A stretch of 64,000 nucleotides of DNA from Hofstenia miamia (GCA_004352715.1 SCFE01000010.1:1134437-1198436), one strand, 5' to 3'; shown: positions 39,367 to 46,559, counted from the stretch's first letter. Notes: generated by a model from the sequence alone, not told the origin. A program made the numbers and translations.

Positions 39367-40013
39367 CTGTTTTCTGGCACATTTATTGCTACAAAATTCA
39401 ACATTGAGAGCTTTTAGTAGCATGGATATTAGAGAGTGACAATGTGAGGTAAACATGGAACCGACCCGATCGGAATACATACTGTCCGAACCCGATTCAA
39501 TCCTAAGATTTAATACCCGAGCCCTACCCGAAATGTTGATTTGATTTGACGTTATGGATTTCCATCCAATCAAAGAATCACTAACATCAATCCTTTTCTG
39601 ATAGGGGAAGCAATTCATTGATGTTGCTTAATGTCTTGGATCTTTCTCAAATCAAGCAGTGATTAACATCAATATTTTTTTAATATTCAATCTAATCTTT
39701 GTACCCGAAACCGAGTCGGGTTTACTCGGTTCCCCGATGTCATTCTCTAATGGATATTAGTGTATTTGTAAATAGAACACAATTGTTCATAGGAAACTGA
39801 CATAAATCACAAATATACCTATTACTCCACGGTTCATATTGATTGCACTCTTCATTGGACATTTCAAACAAATAATTAAATGAAAGTATTTCCTATTTTT
39901 AATACTTTCATCAAACAAAGAGTGTTGAGAAATTATGCAAACAATAATTTCTTAATTTTAAGTTTGTTTCTGAATGAATCTGTATGCCAGTCAATTTGGA
40001 GTATCAGTACAAA

Positions 40014-40050
<37 letters not shown>

Positions 40051-40847
40051 AAGTCCTGTTTATCAAATTTCTTGTTACTCACTATGGCTTTCTTAAGCTG
40101 GGTTGCACTAATCATTCAAAGAAGAAAACCACATTTTATATTAGAAAAGTAGAATACCAATACATCATATAGATTAGATCCAAGCCAATTACTATTATAT
40201 GAAGGAGAAGCGAAATTCTGGTGGGGCATTTCCCAATTTTGATCAAGTTTACTGTTTAATTACGTTGCAGATCCCTCCAAAATTCCAAATATAGCAAAAA
40301 TTTGTCCTTAAAATGCCTGTTGTGCTTTACCCCTTCAGTTCATAATTTTTTAAAAATTTTTGAAATATATTATTCTCGAACGGGGGATATTAGTCTATGG
40401 CTCCAAAATTGTGTCCATTATACATACTTTCTCAAGTATTCTTACATAGGATATCCAATAAGTAATTTTTGATGTTCTGTGTTTTAACAATACTTTAGAT
40501 TATATAATTTATTACATTTTCTCAAAATAAAATCACTAAAATTCACGTTTCGCAGGAATCATTGCTGTATCAATTCAGCGACTATTTCAATCTTATAAAA
40601 ATATTCTTGCTGCTGCAAATATTGACTAACAACCGACCCATTACAATTTGCGTTTTCGTGCATTTCGTCTCGCATGTGCATACTATATCAATGTAGTTGA
40701 CTGTAGAATTATAAAAATTGTTTAGAGACGATTGTAAAGCTACGACGCTCGTGTATTGAAATGGATGGTGATGACGACAGCGATTCCTTCCCGGCGAAAG
40801 TGATTTCGAGACAGACGGATCCTTTGTTAACTCCTGTCGATTTGTAG
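3732..40847 (+). CDS. USP6NL: USP6NL/RN-tre-like TBC-domain Rab GTPase-activating protein (8 exons, 5' incomplete)
   Basis: Exons are 3732-3889, 7447-7751, 9192-9446, 17274-17439, 31902-32107, 37374-37620, 37974-38099 and 40726-40847. Every junction has AG/GT borders and matching phase, giving about 528 codons. The protein starts inside the charged helix before the TBC domain, runs through RVYKGIP, the arginine finger IDLDVAR and the glutamine finger YCQ, then LRFWDAYLLEG, and ends in a Ser-rich tail. Proteins of this family accelerate GTP hydrolysis by Rab proteins in endosomal and Golgi traffic. The order of blocks and their spacing follow USP6NL rather than TBC1D10. The tail is shorter than in vertebrate USP6NL. 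The start codon and first exons must lie left of the window, since the first visible exon begins in phase. The long introns are loaded with transposons. Confidence 0.88.
4055..4062. repeat. Left target-site duplication of hAT element 2 (GGTTTAAG)
   Basis: Identical to 6159-6166, directly outside the inverted termini. Confidence 0.85.
4294..5265. other. Assembly gap (972 N)
   Basis: Unsequenced interval within hAT element 2. Long ORFs across it are artefacts. Confidence 0.99.
5640..5745. repeat. ACGGCGAATATATA-type repeats and (TA)n run
   Basis: The motif ACAAACGRCGAATATWTAT recurs about every 20-70 bases from 5620 and runs into a (TA)n microsatellite at about 5717-5741. It lies in the interior of hAT element 2. 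Confidence 0.7.
6159..6166. repeat. Right target-site duplication of hAT element 2 (GGTTTAAG)
   Basis: Identical to 4055-4062. Confidence 0.85.
6167..7446 (+). other. Rest of TBC intron, no feature seen
   Basis: AT-rich intron sequence ending in the acceptor TTTTTGCAG at 7446. I see no coding or repeat signal in it. Confidence 0.6.
7447..7751 (+). CDS. USP6NL: TBC gene exon: N-terminal TBC domain with arginine finger
   Basis: The exon completes the Gly codon of RVYKGIP and encodes GIPQSYRANAW, HIRQIDLDVARTYQD, YRERYGVRQQALFKVL and IGYCQ. IDLDVAR is the IxxDxxR motif whose Arg enters the Rab active site. The Gln of YxQ, which replaces the Rab catalytic Gln, is the last codon of the exon. Acceptor TTTTTGCAG and donor GTAACA are good, and the exon ends in phase 0. 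Both catalytic residues are present, so GAP activity is expected. Confidence 0.92.
7752..9191 (+). other. TBC intron, no feature seen
   Basis: AT-rich intron between the two central TBC exons, ending in TTTGCGTTTAG. I find nothing recognisable in it. Confidence 0.6.
9192..9446 (+). CDS. USP6NL: TBC gene exon: central TBC domain
   Basis: The exon begins GGC ATG TCA, completing the YCQGMS block, and encodes GMSAVAAFLLTILPDDVYAF, WALDRLL, HLPKLMRCIDIF and FITKWIMP. It is 85 codons long and in phase 0 at both ends. The donor is GTGAGT. DVYAFWAL corresponds to the E-D-A-F-W-A-L block of the family with one extra residue. Confidence 0.9.
9447..17273 (+). other. 7.8-kb TBC intron, mostly featureless
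   Basis: A long AT-rich intron. I see one isolated exon-like island at 11333-11430 and a modestly GC-richer patch at about 10780-10990. Otherwise there are no ORFs, repeats or transposon termini I can support. Confidence 0.55.
17274..17439 (+). CDS. USP6NL: TBC gene exon: C-terminal TBC domain
   Basis: It starts after GTTTAG and encodes AFLHSLPYSLCLRFWDAYLL, then EGEDMLLAMSTAVLRVH and LEELSSILNE, ending after one base of a codon. LRFWDAYLLEG is the conserved L-R-x-W-D-x-x-x-x-E-G block. Joined to the previous exon it aligns with USP6NL without gaps at KWIMPAFL. The donor GTCTTA is weak, but the phase and the next exon support it. Confidence 0.88.
17440..20184 (+). other. TBC intron, left part
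   Basis: AT-rich intron with a (TA)n run at about 19157-19180 and nothing else recognised. The 14.5-kb intron continues to 31901 but is dominated by the transposon interval described next. Confidence 0.55.
20185..20192. repeat. Left 8-bp duplication ATCAGATG
   Basis: It directly precedes CAGGCTTGTTCAA at 20193. The same 8 bases follow the matching right terminus at 31598-31605. Confidence 0.7.
20822..21316 (+). pseudogene. Transposase-like protein N-terminal part, copy 1
   Basis: The frame opens ATG GCA CGT and encodes about 164 residues: MARASKITRSESWIFGFGTK, then PTNEQVIRCYRYYQ, KIVPFYEKANIPIV and a Lys/Arg-rich end. It is stopped by TGA at 21314 where copy 2 has a Glu codon at the same place (CTG TGA GGC against CTG GAA GGC). 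I recognise this as a protein of a DNA transposon because of its inverted-repeat setting and multiple copies. I cannot name the superfamily from memory with confidence. Confidence 0.6.
21317..21958 (+). pseudogene. Transposase-like protein middle part, copy 1
   Basis: This continues copy 1 after the stop and a two-base deletion near 21350. One frame then reads KRRSDEDMAFLKVRIYQDTY, RFNLTPTQQAAFTSALIEES, LANSIKDGW, LHWDSKKLP and LLDSWDCAEN before the single N at 21959. LHWDSK and AVLVGNSEDVKLLG look like the start of an RNase H-like catalytic region, which is an inference. The frame is cut by the assembly join, not by a natural end. Confidence 0.55.
22164..22900 (+). pseudogene. Transposase-like protein N-terminal part, copy 2
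   Basis: A second copy of the N-terminal region, about 97% alike by eye. It carries a TAA at about 22272 where copy 1 has GAA, and a TGA at about 22714 where copy 1 has CGA, but keeps the Glu codon that copy 1 lost. It breaks off at about 22890 (ACCATACC), and unrelated sequence follows, so about 0.4 kb of coding sequence is missing before the C-terminal part. The two copies are disabled at different sites. Confidence 0.6.
22940..23515 (+). pseudogene. Transposase-like protein C-terminal part
   Basis: One frame carries IVSKSALAAFDRH. After a small frameshift another carries DMTAEMVPMALFSSQVTNDI, LPLGRFGSGYGKP, VNDAAERNVKLSTDF and a basic end, RCRKK, before TGA at 23513. The V-N-D-x-A-E-R-x-V-K-L block recurs in uncharacterised transposon proteins of invertebrates. 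I infer it is the end of the same protein as at 20822. A near-identical repeat of its last codons follows the N at 23920. Confidence 0.55.
24427..25057. other. AT-rich DNA right of the nested transposon
   Basis: No gene is seen. The pentamer pair ACCCTAACCAGGGTG at about 24509-24523 forms a small dyad, followed by AT-rich sequence. Confidence 0.45.
25058..25342 (+). CDS. Unrecognised 94-residue ORF
   Basis: An ATG-started ORF encodes a polar protein with ISKIKKKEFINAMQQFAKTY near the centre, an Asn/Gly-rich HNSGNGNNND stretch and an acidic Ser/Thr-rich end. I do not recognise a domain. It lies inside the 11.4-kb hAT-bounded interval and has no visible partner exons. The amino-acid mix is less AT-driven than the surrounding random ORFs, which is the only reason to list it. 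It could be an exon or relic of an element gene. Confidence 0.25.
   Translation: MNGTNASTDFFNVSKTVCQYISKIKKKEFINAMQQFAKTYGLDFFHGEVFGHNSGNGNNNDIIDILLDSISLNNRRNLSYSSIETDNTSTDECI
26140..26995. repeat. Degenerate direct repeat
   Basis: The stretch GATATTGAAATAATAGTCA followed by CCCACCATTCGCCTATG at about 26938-26973 has a diverged copy at about 26147-26190 (AATATTGAAATAATAGTCAC, then CACCTATGG). It suggests an old duplicated repeat. Function is unknown. Confidence 0.4.
26508..26580 (+). mobile_element. pogo/Tc1-mariner-like terminus
   Basis: After TATA comes CAGTCAAACCTCGGTTTTC followed by AACATAACCCGTTC. This matches the form of pogo/Tigger and related Tc1/mariner inverted ends (CAGTCxAACCTCGxT...), which insert at TA. 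The opposite end was not found in the window, so it is a fragment or a solo end. Confidence 0.45.
27294..28293. other. Assembly gap (1000 N placeholder)
   Basis: Exactly 1000 Ns, so the size is nominal. Confidence 0.99.
28294..28355. repeat. (ATT)n microsatellite
   Basis: About 20 uninterrupted ATT units directly abut the gap, which probably stopped assembly. The poly-Tyr reading is an artefact. Confidence 0.97.
28607..28879 (+). other. Unrecognised stop-to-stop ORF
   Basis: An open frame of about 90 codons reads FGLHDPKEYRSLSLSSFIKN, then a Lys/Arg-rich stretch. I do not recognise it. The last part overlaps, on the other strand, the P-element remnant, so its openness there may be a shadow. 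Confidence 0.2.
28796..29014 (-). pseudogene. P-element/THAP-type transposase fragment
   Basis: The minus strand reads NTMFWAFRDTVHLVKSIRNN followed by FPSTI. D-x-V-H-L-x-K-x-I-R-N-N is the characteristic block of P-element and THAP9-like transposases (F-D-x-x-H-L-x-K-x-x-R-N). No full-length frame exists around it. Together with the THAP-type linker at 29597-29869 on the same strand it marks a decayed P-like element. Confidence 0.55.
29597..29869 (-). pseudogene. THAP-type protein linker after the zinc finger
   Basis: The 90-residue minus-strand reading begins near PPTVFSNCPPSLIQKPPPAA. This fits the A-V-P-T-x-F-x-N-x-P end of a THAP domain and the Pro-rich linker after it. The remainder, VEDEINDFLQLELISFDSFE, is polar and unassigned. 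The zinc-binding part is not readable and would lie toward the gap at 29998. Same strand and right order for the transposase fragment at 28796-29014. Confidence 0.5.
29914..29997 (+). pseudogene. hAT dimerisation-like peptide
   Basis: The reading STNPPESTSNQRLFSEIHIV, just before the gap, resembles the hAT C-terminal block (P-x-T-S-x-x-x-R-L-F-S-x-x-x-x-I-V). It is short and borders a (TA)n run and gap, so chance resemblance cannot be excluded. Confidence 0.3.
29998..30997. other. Assembly gap (1000 N placeholder)
   Basis: Exactly 1000 Ns, with TATATA runs on both sides. Confidence 0.99.
31598..31605. repeat. Right 8-bp duplication ATCAGATG
   Basis: Directly follows the terminal AAGCCTG; identical to 20185-20192. 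Confidence 0.7.
31902..32107 (+). CDS. USP6NL: TBC gene exon: end of TBC domain and linker
   Basis: The exon follows GTTTTTAG, completes a Glu codon, and encodes LKRGMGVSNDEIMRMARVAL, EELRKNKFNVFGAP and an acidic/Lys-rich linker to SSTE. Joined to the 17274 exon, the stretch from LEELSSILNE to EELRKNKF keeps the family's spacing exactly, which confirms this splice across a 14.5-kb intron. Donor GTGAAT; phase 0 end. Confidence 0.85.
32108..37373 (+). other. 5.3-kb TBC intron
   Basis: AT-rich intron. One GC-richer island with internal similarity lies at about 36225-36350, and a short patch at 36965-37030 (CCCGATTTGG, CCGATCCG) looks like a decayed hAT MITE end. Otherwise nothing is recognised. 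Confidence 0.55.
37374..37620 (+). CDS. USP6NL: TBC gene exon: Ser-rich tail
   Basis: Begins after TTTTTCTAG in phase 0 and ends after the first base of a codon before GTATTC. It encodes a Ser/Thr/His-rich, probably disordered tail (EGAASASSVEHHYPES, SRSSMYRLHQIKFQES, TTTIKTFAHFTTSPAS). No domain is seen. It is distinctly GC-richer than its intron surroundings, supporting a real exon. A phosphorylated or adaptor-binding tail would be typical but is inferred. Confidence 0.75.
37974..38099 (+). CDS. USP6NL: TBC gene exon: tail
   Basis: A 126-base exon between CTCTCTTTAG and GTACCC, entering and leaving in phase 1. It encodes NNVSKHYLSTIEGNRIKSNI and THHTRSHSFVTQSTPA. R-S-H-S-F is a plausible 14-3-3 or basophilic kinase site (inference). 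It could be alternatively spliced because its length is a multiple of three. Confidence 0.7.
39319..39360. repeat. (TA)n microsatellite
   Basis: About 20 TA units next to the left side of the hAT MITE. It makes the poly-Ile/Tyr readings on both strands. Confidence 0.95.
39430..39749. mobile_element. 320-bp hAT-type MITE
   Basis: The ends are TAGAGAGTGAC on the left and TAGAGAATGAC read inward from the right, flanked by identical octamers ATGGATAT (39422-39429 and 39750-39757). The interior has repeated ACCCGA/CGGGT motifs (for example ACCGACCCGATCGG, AACCGAGTAAACCCG on the reverse) and no ORF. Size, ends and duplication fit a non-autonomous hAT element in the last TBC intron. Confidence 0.85.
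40016..40047. repeat. (TA)n microsatellite
   Basis: About 15 TA units in the last TBC intron. Confidence 0.95.
40726..40847 (+). CDS. USP6NL: TBC gene terminal exon with stop
   Basis: After AATTGTTTAG the exon completes a Glu codon and encodes TIVKLRRSCIEMDGDDDSDS, then FPAKVISRQTDPLLTPVDL and TAG at 40845. The phase matches the previous donor exactly. The acidic DGDDDSDS cluster and the hydrophobic C-terminus LLTPVDL are the only notable motifs. A competing acceptor at about 40555 (GAATCATTGCTG...) would give a shorter end, but the 40726 exon reads better and is GC-richer. Confidence 0.72.
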
Positions 40848-41459
40848 TTTATTTTGTAGACCATTCAGGACAACATTGAGCCTTATTAATCTGCGAGATG
40901 TGAGCAGCCGTTGATTCAAGGAATATTTTTTAATTCTTTGTGGTGCTATCTTAAAATGTACTTGACATTATTTTGCTTATTTTGCAATTTTTTGTAATTA
41001 TTTGTTGATATTTTTAATATTTTGAAAGAAAATGATAAGTTACTATTTCTAAGGTTCCCCTTTTTAACTTAATATTTCATCTATCTTTTATACAATTGAC
41101 GACTGTTTTGTTACTTTTTAATTCTTTCCTTGTTGGAGCACCTTCATGGATTCAATGGTGCTTCAAAGATTGAAAGTTTATTGTTGTTTGTGTTGATATA
41201 TATATATATATCTCATGGCCGTCTTTAAATAGAAGGCCAAACCAGCAAATATACAATGTGCCAAGAGAAGGGATACACAATTTTTTAAAAATTCTTGTTT
41301 AAATTGTCAACATTTAAGATAACGAAACATAAAGATGTAGACACTCACTTACATTGATAATTTGTATAATTTGCATAGTTTTTCTAAGTTATACCATTGA
41401 AAAGCTATTTAGTAAAATATATATATTGAATATAACATGAAATTATAAATCACAACACA
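40848..41459. other. 3' flank of the TBC gene
   Basis: Presumed 3' UTR and intergenic DNA. I see no perfect AATAAA soon after the stop. A short (TA)5 run is at about 41199-41209. Confidence 0.45.
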
Positions 41460-41579
41460 AACTAAATTTACAATGAAAACTTTGATAGTCTTTGCTTAGA
41501 TGTTGCGGAATGAATACCATCATTATAAACAATGACTTGATTCATTAACATAATGTTAATTGAAATACAAAGAACTTTT

Positions 41580-41921
41580 TTACAACAACAATAAATATTC
41601 TTCTGGAATATTATTACTAAAAAGAGAATAAAGTCGCTTTCGTTGTTCACGATCATCCAGAATAACCTTTTCTGATAAATTTTTGAAACATGCAAAGGCC
41701 CACAGCACAGCTGAATATGTTTCAAAAGATGGCATCTGAAGCCCATTTCGATTTAAAATGCTTAACAAAGTTGAGACATTAGAATCTTGCATTGGAGCTG
41801 CAGACGAACACAGAGAACATCTTTTTATTAACAACCGATATGTAAAATATAACGTTTTTGTCATCATGTGATAAATTGTCGTCATAGTTTTCATTGAAAT
41901 CATAAAGAGCTTCATACTCAA
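41580..41921 (-). pseudogene. P-like transposase C-terminal fragment
   Basis: The reading has CSLCSSAAPMQ, then LLSILNRNGLQMPSFETY. C-x-x-C followed by N-R-x-G-L-x-x-P-S is the C-terminal block of P-element/THAP9-type proteins. After it the frame runs out within about 45 residues. Confidence 0.5.
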
Positions 41922-42090
41922 TTGAAGAATGAGTAATTAGTGTTTCTTTGGTTCCAAACTGACAACATCGCTTAGCATATCACGTTGAAACACTTTTTCA
42001 GCGTTTAGAATGTCACTAACTTTGATGTTGTACTGTGAACCACACATTTGTCTCTTTTGACTGAATCGCATTTCCATATCATTTTGAAAT

Positions 42091-42348
42091 TTACTGCCTT
42101 GAATTTGTGCTTCTTATGGGTAACTTCCAATAATCACGCTCATGAAGTCCATTAATAGGATTTTTAACGTTGGATATGCTCCACCATTTAGAAATAATGT
42201 CAATAAACTGATATGTTCCTCCATCTTTTCCGTTTTCAAAATTAAAATATTCAATTGCAGCTAAAGTACTTTCAGAAAAGAGTAAGGAAGCAGGTCGAAC
42301 TTGTTGCTTTTCAAAAGTACTCGGCGAAATGCATTTTCGAATGAACAT
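42091..42348 (-). pseudogene. P-like transposase fragment
   Basis: An 85-residue reading with SESTLAAIEYFNFENGKDGG, then FIDIISKWWSISNVKN. The F-I-x-x-x-x-x-W-(W/F)-x-x-x-N-x-(K/R) block is typical of the C-terminal half of P-element transposases. Confidence 0.5.
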
Positions 42349-42503
42349 AAAAATGCTAATGCTGAGGAAGCAGGATTAACATCAAAATTTGAATTACATT
42401 CTTGACCATAAATATTTCCCGCTGTGTATGTAAAGCCAGGCGAAACCATTACTTCATCAGCACAAACAATAACATCTCTATTATAATCAGTGTTATGATA
42501 ACA

Positions 42504-42785
42504 TTAAGAAATAATAGAATTGAAATAAGACATATCTTGCAAACCAAAACTTGCTGTGGTTGAATGAACTATGTCTCTTAGTGTTGAATATAAATTTTGA
42601 GATTTTGAAAATATTTCTAAACAAAATATTATAGTTGAAATGGAATATCTCCTTGCATGACTAGAAACTGGGAGTAAATGAAGTTGATCACATAAGAGTT
42701 TATAAATATTGAACTTTGGAATATCAGAAAAATCTTCTTTTTTAACAAGTTCACTATAGAACAAAACATCCTGATAATTGTTCAA
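42504..42785 (-). pseudogene. P-like transposase middle fragment
   Basis: A 93-residue reading with KLLCDQLHLLPVSSHARRYS and IIFCLEIFSKSQNLYSTLRD. H-A-R-R-Y-S, then a segment of the form I-x-F-x-L-x-L-x-x-x-S-x-x-x-Y-x-x-L-R, is usual between the THAP domain and the catalytic core of these transposases. Its catalytic D is not demonstrable here. Confidence 0.5.
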
Positions 42786-42931
42786 AAAGATATTAAGTTG
42801 TCTAACTGACTTTTTCGATTTACAATCCCTTTGGAAACGATGTGGGAATATTCTGATGATTTAATTAGTGCTACTAAATAATTGGCAAGAGAAAACAGTA
42901 TCATTAGTTTTAAGAATCAGTGATCTTTCTA

Positions 42932-43432
42932 TTAAAGGCACTTTAGTAACTGAAATTTAATAAAAACAGAATTCTTCTGAATCACAATTCTTAAGCTGTA
43001 TCCATCATAATGCATGTTAACTATTGTTTCTACAATTAAACTATCAGATAAATTAAATTTTTCAAGAACCTGATTATCAATACGTTCTGATTTTGCAGAC
43101 GGACTTTCACGTACAGAAGTATTTGCACTTTGAAAATAACTGGGATAATCTGGAAAAACGGTAGGAACAGCTTCCGCTTTCAACCTTTTTCTTTTGAGTG
43201 ACTTACCAATGCGCGACTTTCTAATTGAAATACTTTTGGTTATAAAATCTGAAGGCGTAAAATGAAAAGAACAAACGCCACTAGAAGATGTGGGTTGGAA
43301 GTCTAATCGCCTAATACTATTCAACCATTGACTTTTAATGGAATTGTTTTTAGGAAACGAATAAATTTGTACGTACCCATCTTTTGCATAGTAATTGGAC
43401 TTACAATGCACTACAGCGCATGTATTTGGCAT
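42932..43432 (-). pseudogene. THAP-domain protein (N-terminal part of P-like transposase)
   Basis: It starts MPNTCAVVHC and has the complete C2CH set: Cys5, Cys10, Cys54 and His57, with Trp36 of the invariant core, CSFHF at 54-58, and AVPTVFP at 88-94. That is a canonical THAP DNA-binding domain of about 90 residues. A basic stretch (KSLKRKRLKAE) precedes AVPT. The frame closes at 166 residues, and the remaining protein lies in other frames downstream on the same strand. The domain itself is intact, so a stand-alone THAP protein is conceivable, but the decayed transposase behind it argues for a transposon relic. Confidence 0.75.
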
Positions 43433-44097
43433 AACAGCGTGATGCGTAACAGTTAATTATTATATAACTCTTGTATGCACGAAACGTTTACCGCGTAAAT
43501 TAGTTGTTTATTATCCCTTCTCTTGGCACTGCCGTTTATTGGTTGTTGGGCCTTCCAATTCAAGACGGCCATGTTCAAATATTCGAAACCAACAATACTT
43601 TCAATTTCCTTCCTAAATTTGAGAACATTTGAGTAAAGGGACACACAAAGTCTGTTTGTGCATTTCAATATTTGATGAAGAACTTTGACAACCTTAAAAA
43701 ATTTGTGGATTAACACTGAATATAACGTTTGACTGTGTTTCTTCATATTTTTAACAATCATTTTATGGATTTTTACATCTATTGAAATTCAGCAAATGCT
43801 TTCGAATTATTAGAATTTTCTCATTTAACCAATATTAGAAAAAAGTTTTTTATTAAATTAATTTAGCTTTTTCATTCTACAAGTTATAATATTGCGGTAC
43901 GGGAGCAGCATGACCTCTGCCCATCTCTGTAACTCACCAATTTTTAAAGTTCCTGCTAGTTAGCGACTTGCTTTAATCATTCAACGTATTATAAACATAT
44001 ATTTTTACTATTTCATTTAAAGCAATGTAGTCGTACACGGAGCTGCAACCATGCCGTGCTCGTGCCATGCCGTGACCCAAATCTTTGGAATATGCAG
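43433..44097. other. Flank of the THAP element
   Basis: AT-rich DNA. At about 43911-43930 the sequence CTCTGCCCATCTCTG resembles a hAT right terminus (CAGAGATGGGCA read inward), but no partner end or duplication was found. Confidence 0.4.
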
Positions 44098-44324
44098 NNN
44101 NNNNNNNNNNNNNNNNNNNNNNNNNNNNNNNNNNNNNNNNNNNNNNNNNNNNNNNNNNNNNNNNNNNNNNNNNNNNNNNNNNNNNNNNNNNNNNNNNNNN
44201 NNNNNNNNNNNNNNNNNNNNNNNNNNNNNNNNNNNNNNNNNNNNNNNNNNNNNNNNNNNNNNNNNNNNNNNNNNNNNNNNNNNNNNNNNNNNNNNNNNNN
44301 NNNNNNNNNNNNNNNNNNNNNNNN
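44098..44324. other. Assembly gap (227 N) followed by (TA)n
   Basis: A sized gap with a TA run and TACATACA-type repeats at about 44325-44375. ORFs across it are artefacts. Confidence 0.98.
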
Positions 44325-44499
44325 TATATATATATATATATATGCATACATACATACTTACATACATACATACTTATACGGGCTCTAAGTATACTGCGCC
44401 AAACATTTGCTGAGGATATAACATACAATAAACTGCACAAAGGAAGATAATGCATATGATGAAATACGTAACTTGATCAAGAAAATTGAAGACAAAAAA

Positions 44500-45366
44500 A
44501 TAAATCTAGAATAGAATTTCTTTATTAAGTGTAGTACATTGGCATAATTATACACCTCAACAAAAGCTGCTAATACTACACTTAATGCGTTAATAACAAC
44601 ATAAAATACACAAAAACTATAAAAACATAATAAATATAATGGATTCAGAATTATCAGTTTACCCAGTTTATTGCTAATTAATAATATCTTTTAAAAAACT
44701 GGAATCCTTTCCATGATGTAGAACCTATTTTAGGGATATATCGTTTAAGGAGGTAGTTATCAATTTAATTTTTAAATTTAATTCGCTTTTTGATTCGCTT
44801 TATTTCAATTGGTAAGTTATTCCATAGTTCAACTGCTGAGTTTCAAAATGAATTAAGAAAATGCTTCTTGAACTTCACTTTACTGAATTTGGATGTCCTC
44901 GAATGATAAGTTGAACACGCATATAAAGGAAATTGCAGTTTACTATAAGGTGACCGCTGGTTTGAGATATCCCAAAATTTAATTAATGAAAAGTATCTTA
45001 TGAAATATGAAGCATCATTAATACAATATAAACGTTTTCCATTCTTAGTAGAATGATTTTCGCCATAAACACAACGAAATAATTCATAGCCATTAGGTTT
45101 CCAAGTGATGTCCGAGTCTATGTCAGTTAACGAGGTTTCAGAAATCCCTAAGATTGAGTTTTTCCCAATTTGGTGTACTAGTTCATTGTGTGAAGATAGT
45201 TTATTAGTAAGATTTTGGATGTTGAGATGAACATATTTAATTGAAGCAGTAGATAAACTCATCATGCTACAATAATCACTGTATGTGTAAATCTTGGACA
45301 TATTCGGCCCAAGGTTTGGTTCAATATCTGCTTTGAGCAAAAGAAGAAAAATTTGTGCACTTAAGT
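44500..45366 (-). mobile_element. Internally deleted LINE
   Basis: The minus strand starts with FLLLLKADIEPNLGP, the N-terminus of a LINE ORF2, then the endonuclease start VHLNIQNLTNK, LGISETSLTD and WKPNGYELFR. About 100 residues on it jumps to the ORF2 C-terminus: FPLYACSTYHSRTSKFSKVK, and in another frame NSAVELWNNLPIEIKR followed by TAA at 44765. The intervening endonuclease remainder and the whole reverse transcriptase are missing. The copy is non-autonomous. The 3' tail runs on to about 44500 with AT-rich sequence. Confidence 0.7.
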
Positions 45367-45417
45367 AGTAGAAGGGACTCGTACCCCGTTACACTTTTTT
45401 TCTGATTGGTCGAGAGG
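45367..45417. repeat. Dispersed promoter-like repeat, copy 1
   Basis: GTAGTAGAAG, a spacer, ACACTTTTTTTCTGATTGG and CGAGAGG run into the gap at 45418. The same arrangement is at 55430-55472 in front of an ORF. A CCAAT-type box (TGATTGG) sits in each copy. Confidence 0.65.
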
Positions 45418-46417
45418 NNNNNNNNNNNNNNNNNNNNNNNNNNNNNNNNNNNNNNNNNNNNNNNNNNNNNNNNNNNNNNNNNNNNNNNNNNNNNNNNNNN
45501 NNNNNNNNNNNNNNNNNNNNNNNNNNNNNNNNNNNNNNNNNNNNNNNNNNNNNNNNNNNNNNNNNNNNNNNNNNNNNNNNNNNNNNNNNNNNNNNNNNNN
45601 NNNNNNNNNNNNNNNNNNNNNNNNNNNNNNNNNNNNNNNNNNNNNNNNNNNNNNNNNNNNNNNNNNNNNNNNNNNNNNNNNNNNNNNNNNNNNNNNNNNN
45701 NNNNNNNNNNNNNNNNNNNNNNNNNNNNNNNNNNNNNNNNNNNNNNNNNNNNNNNNNNNNNNNNNNNNNNNNNNNNNNNNNNNNNNNNNNNNNNNNNNNN
45801 NNNNNNNNNNNNNNNNNNNNNNNNNNNNNNNNNNNNNNNNNNNNNNNNNNNNNNNNNNNNNNNNNNNNNNNNNNNNNNNNNNNNNNNNNNNNNNNNNNNN
45901 NNNNNNNNNNNNNNNNNNNNNNNNNNNNNNNNNNNNNNNNNNNNNNNNNNNNNNNNNNNNNNNNNNNNNNNNNNNNNNNNNNNNNNNNNNNNNNNNNNNN
46001 NNNNNNNNNNNNNNNNNNNNNNNNNNNNNNNNNNNNNNNNNNNNNNNNNNNNNNNNNNNNNNNNNNNNNNNNNNNNNNNNNNNNNNNNNNNNNNNNNNNN
46101 NNNNNNNNNNNNNNNNNNNNNNNNNNNNNNNNNNNNNNNNNNNNNNNNNNNNNNNNNNNNNNNNNNNNNNNNNNNNNNNNNNNNNNNNNNNNNNNNNNNN
46201 NNNNNNNNNNNNNNNNNNNNNNNNNNNNNNNNNNNNNNNNNNNNNNNNNNNNNNNNNNNNNNNNNNNNNNNNNNNNNNNNNNNNNNNNNNNNNNNNNNNN
46301 NNNNNNNNNNNNNNNNNNNNNNNNNNNNNNNNNNNNNNNNNNNNNNNNNNNNNNNNNNNNNNNNNNNNNNNNNNNNNNNNNNNNNNNNNNNNNNNNNNNN
46401 NNNNNNNNNNNNNNNNN
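45418..46417. other. Assembly gap (1000 N placeholder)
   Basis: Exactly 1000 Ns, followed by a (TA)n run at 46418-46436. Confidence 0.99.
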
Positions 46418-46559
46418 ATATATATATATATATATAATAAAAAATATATAAAATAATATTAAAAAAATGTAATTTGATAAATATTTTGTAAATTTTATAA
46501 TGGGAAACTTTTGACAATAACAGCGGCATACCGAAACATGTTAAATATATTAGAAAAAC

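Larger units (their letters stand above)
41460..43432 (-). mobile_element. THAP/P-element-like transposon coding region, decayed
   Basis: Read on the minus strand, the interval carries in the correct order a THAP zinc finger, middle fragments and P-element-type C-terminal blocks, spread over at least five frames. THAP transposases bind DNA with the C2CH finger and cut with an RNase H-like core. Frameshifts and stops show it is inactive. Transposon termini were not identified. Confidence 0.65.

Noticed and set aside
39211-39618. 135-residue minus ORF with poly-Ile/Tyr and similar plus ORFs at 39880-40172
   Set aside because: They read through (TA)n microsatellites and a MITE; no domain.
40556-40629. 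Alternative TBC terminal exon after TTTCGCAG (GIIAVSIQRLF...)
   Set aside because: Also in phase, but the 40726 exon is less AT-rich, acidic and ends in a clean stop; kept only as an alternative.
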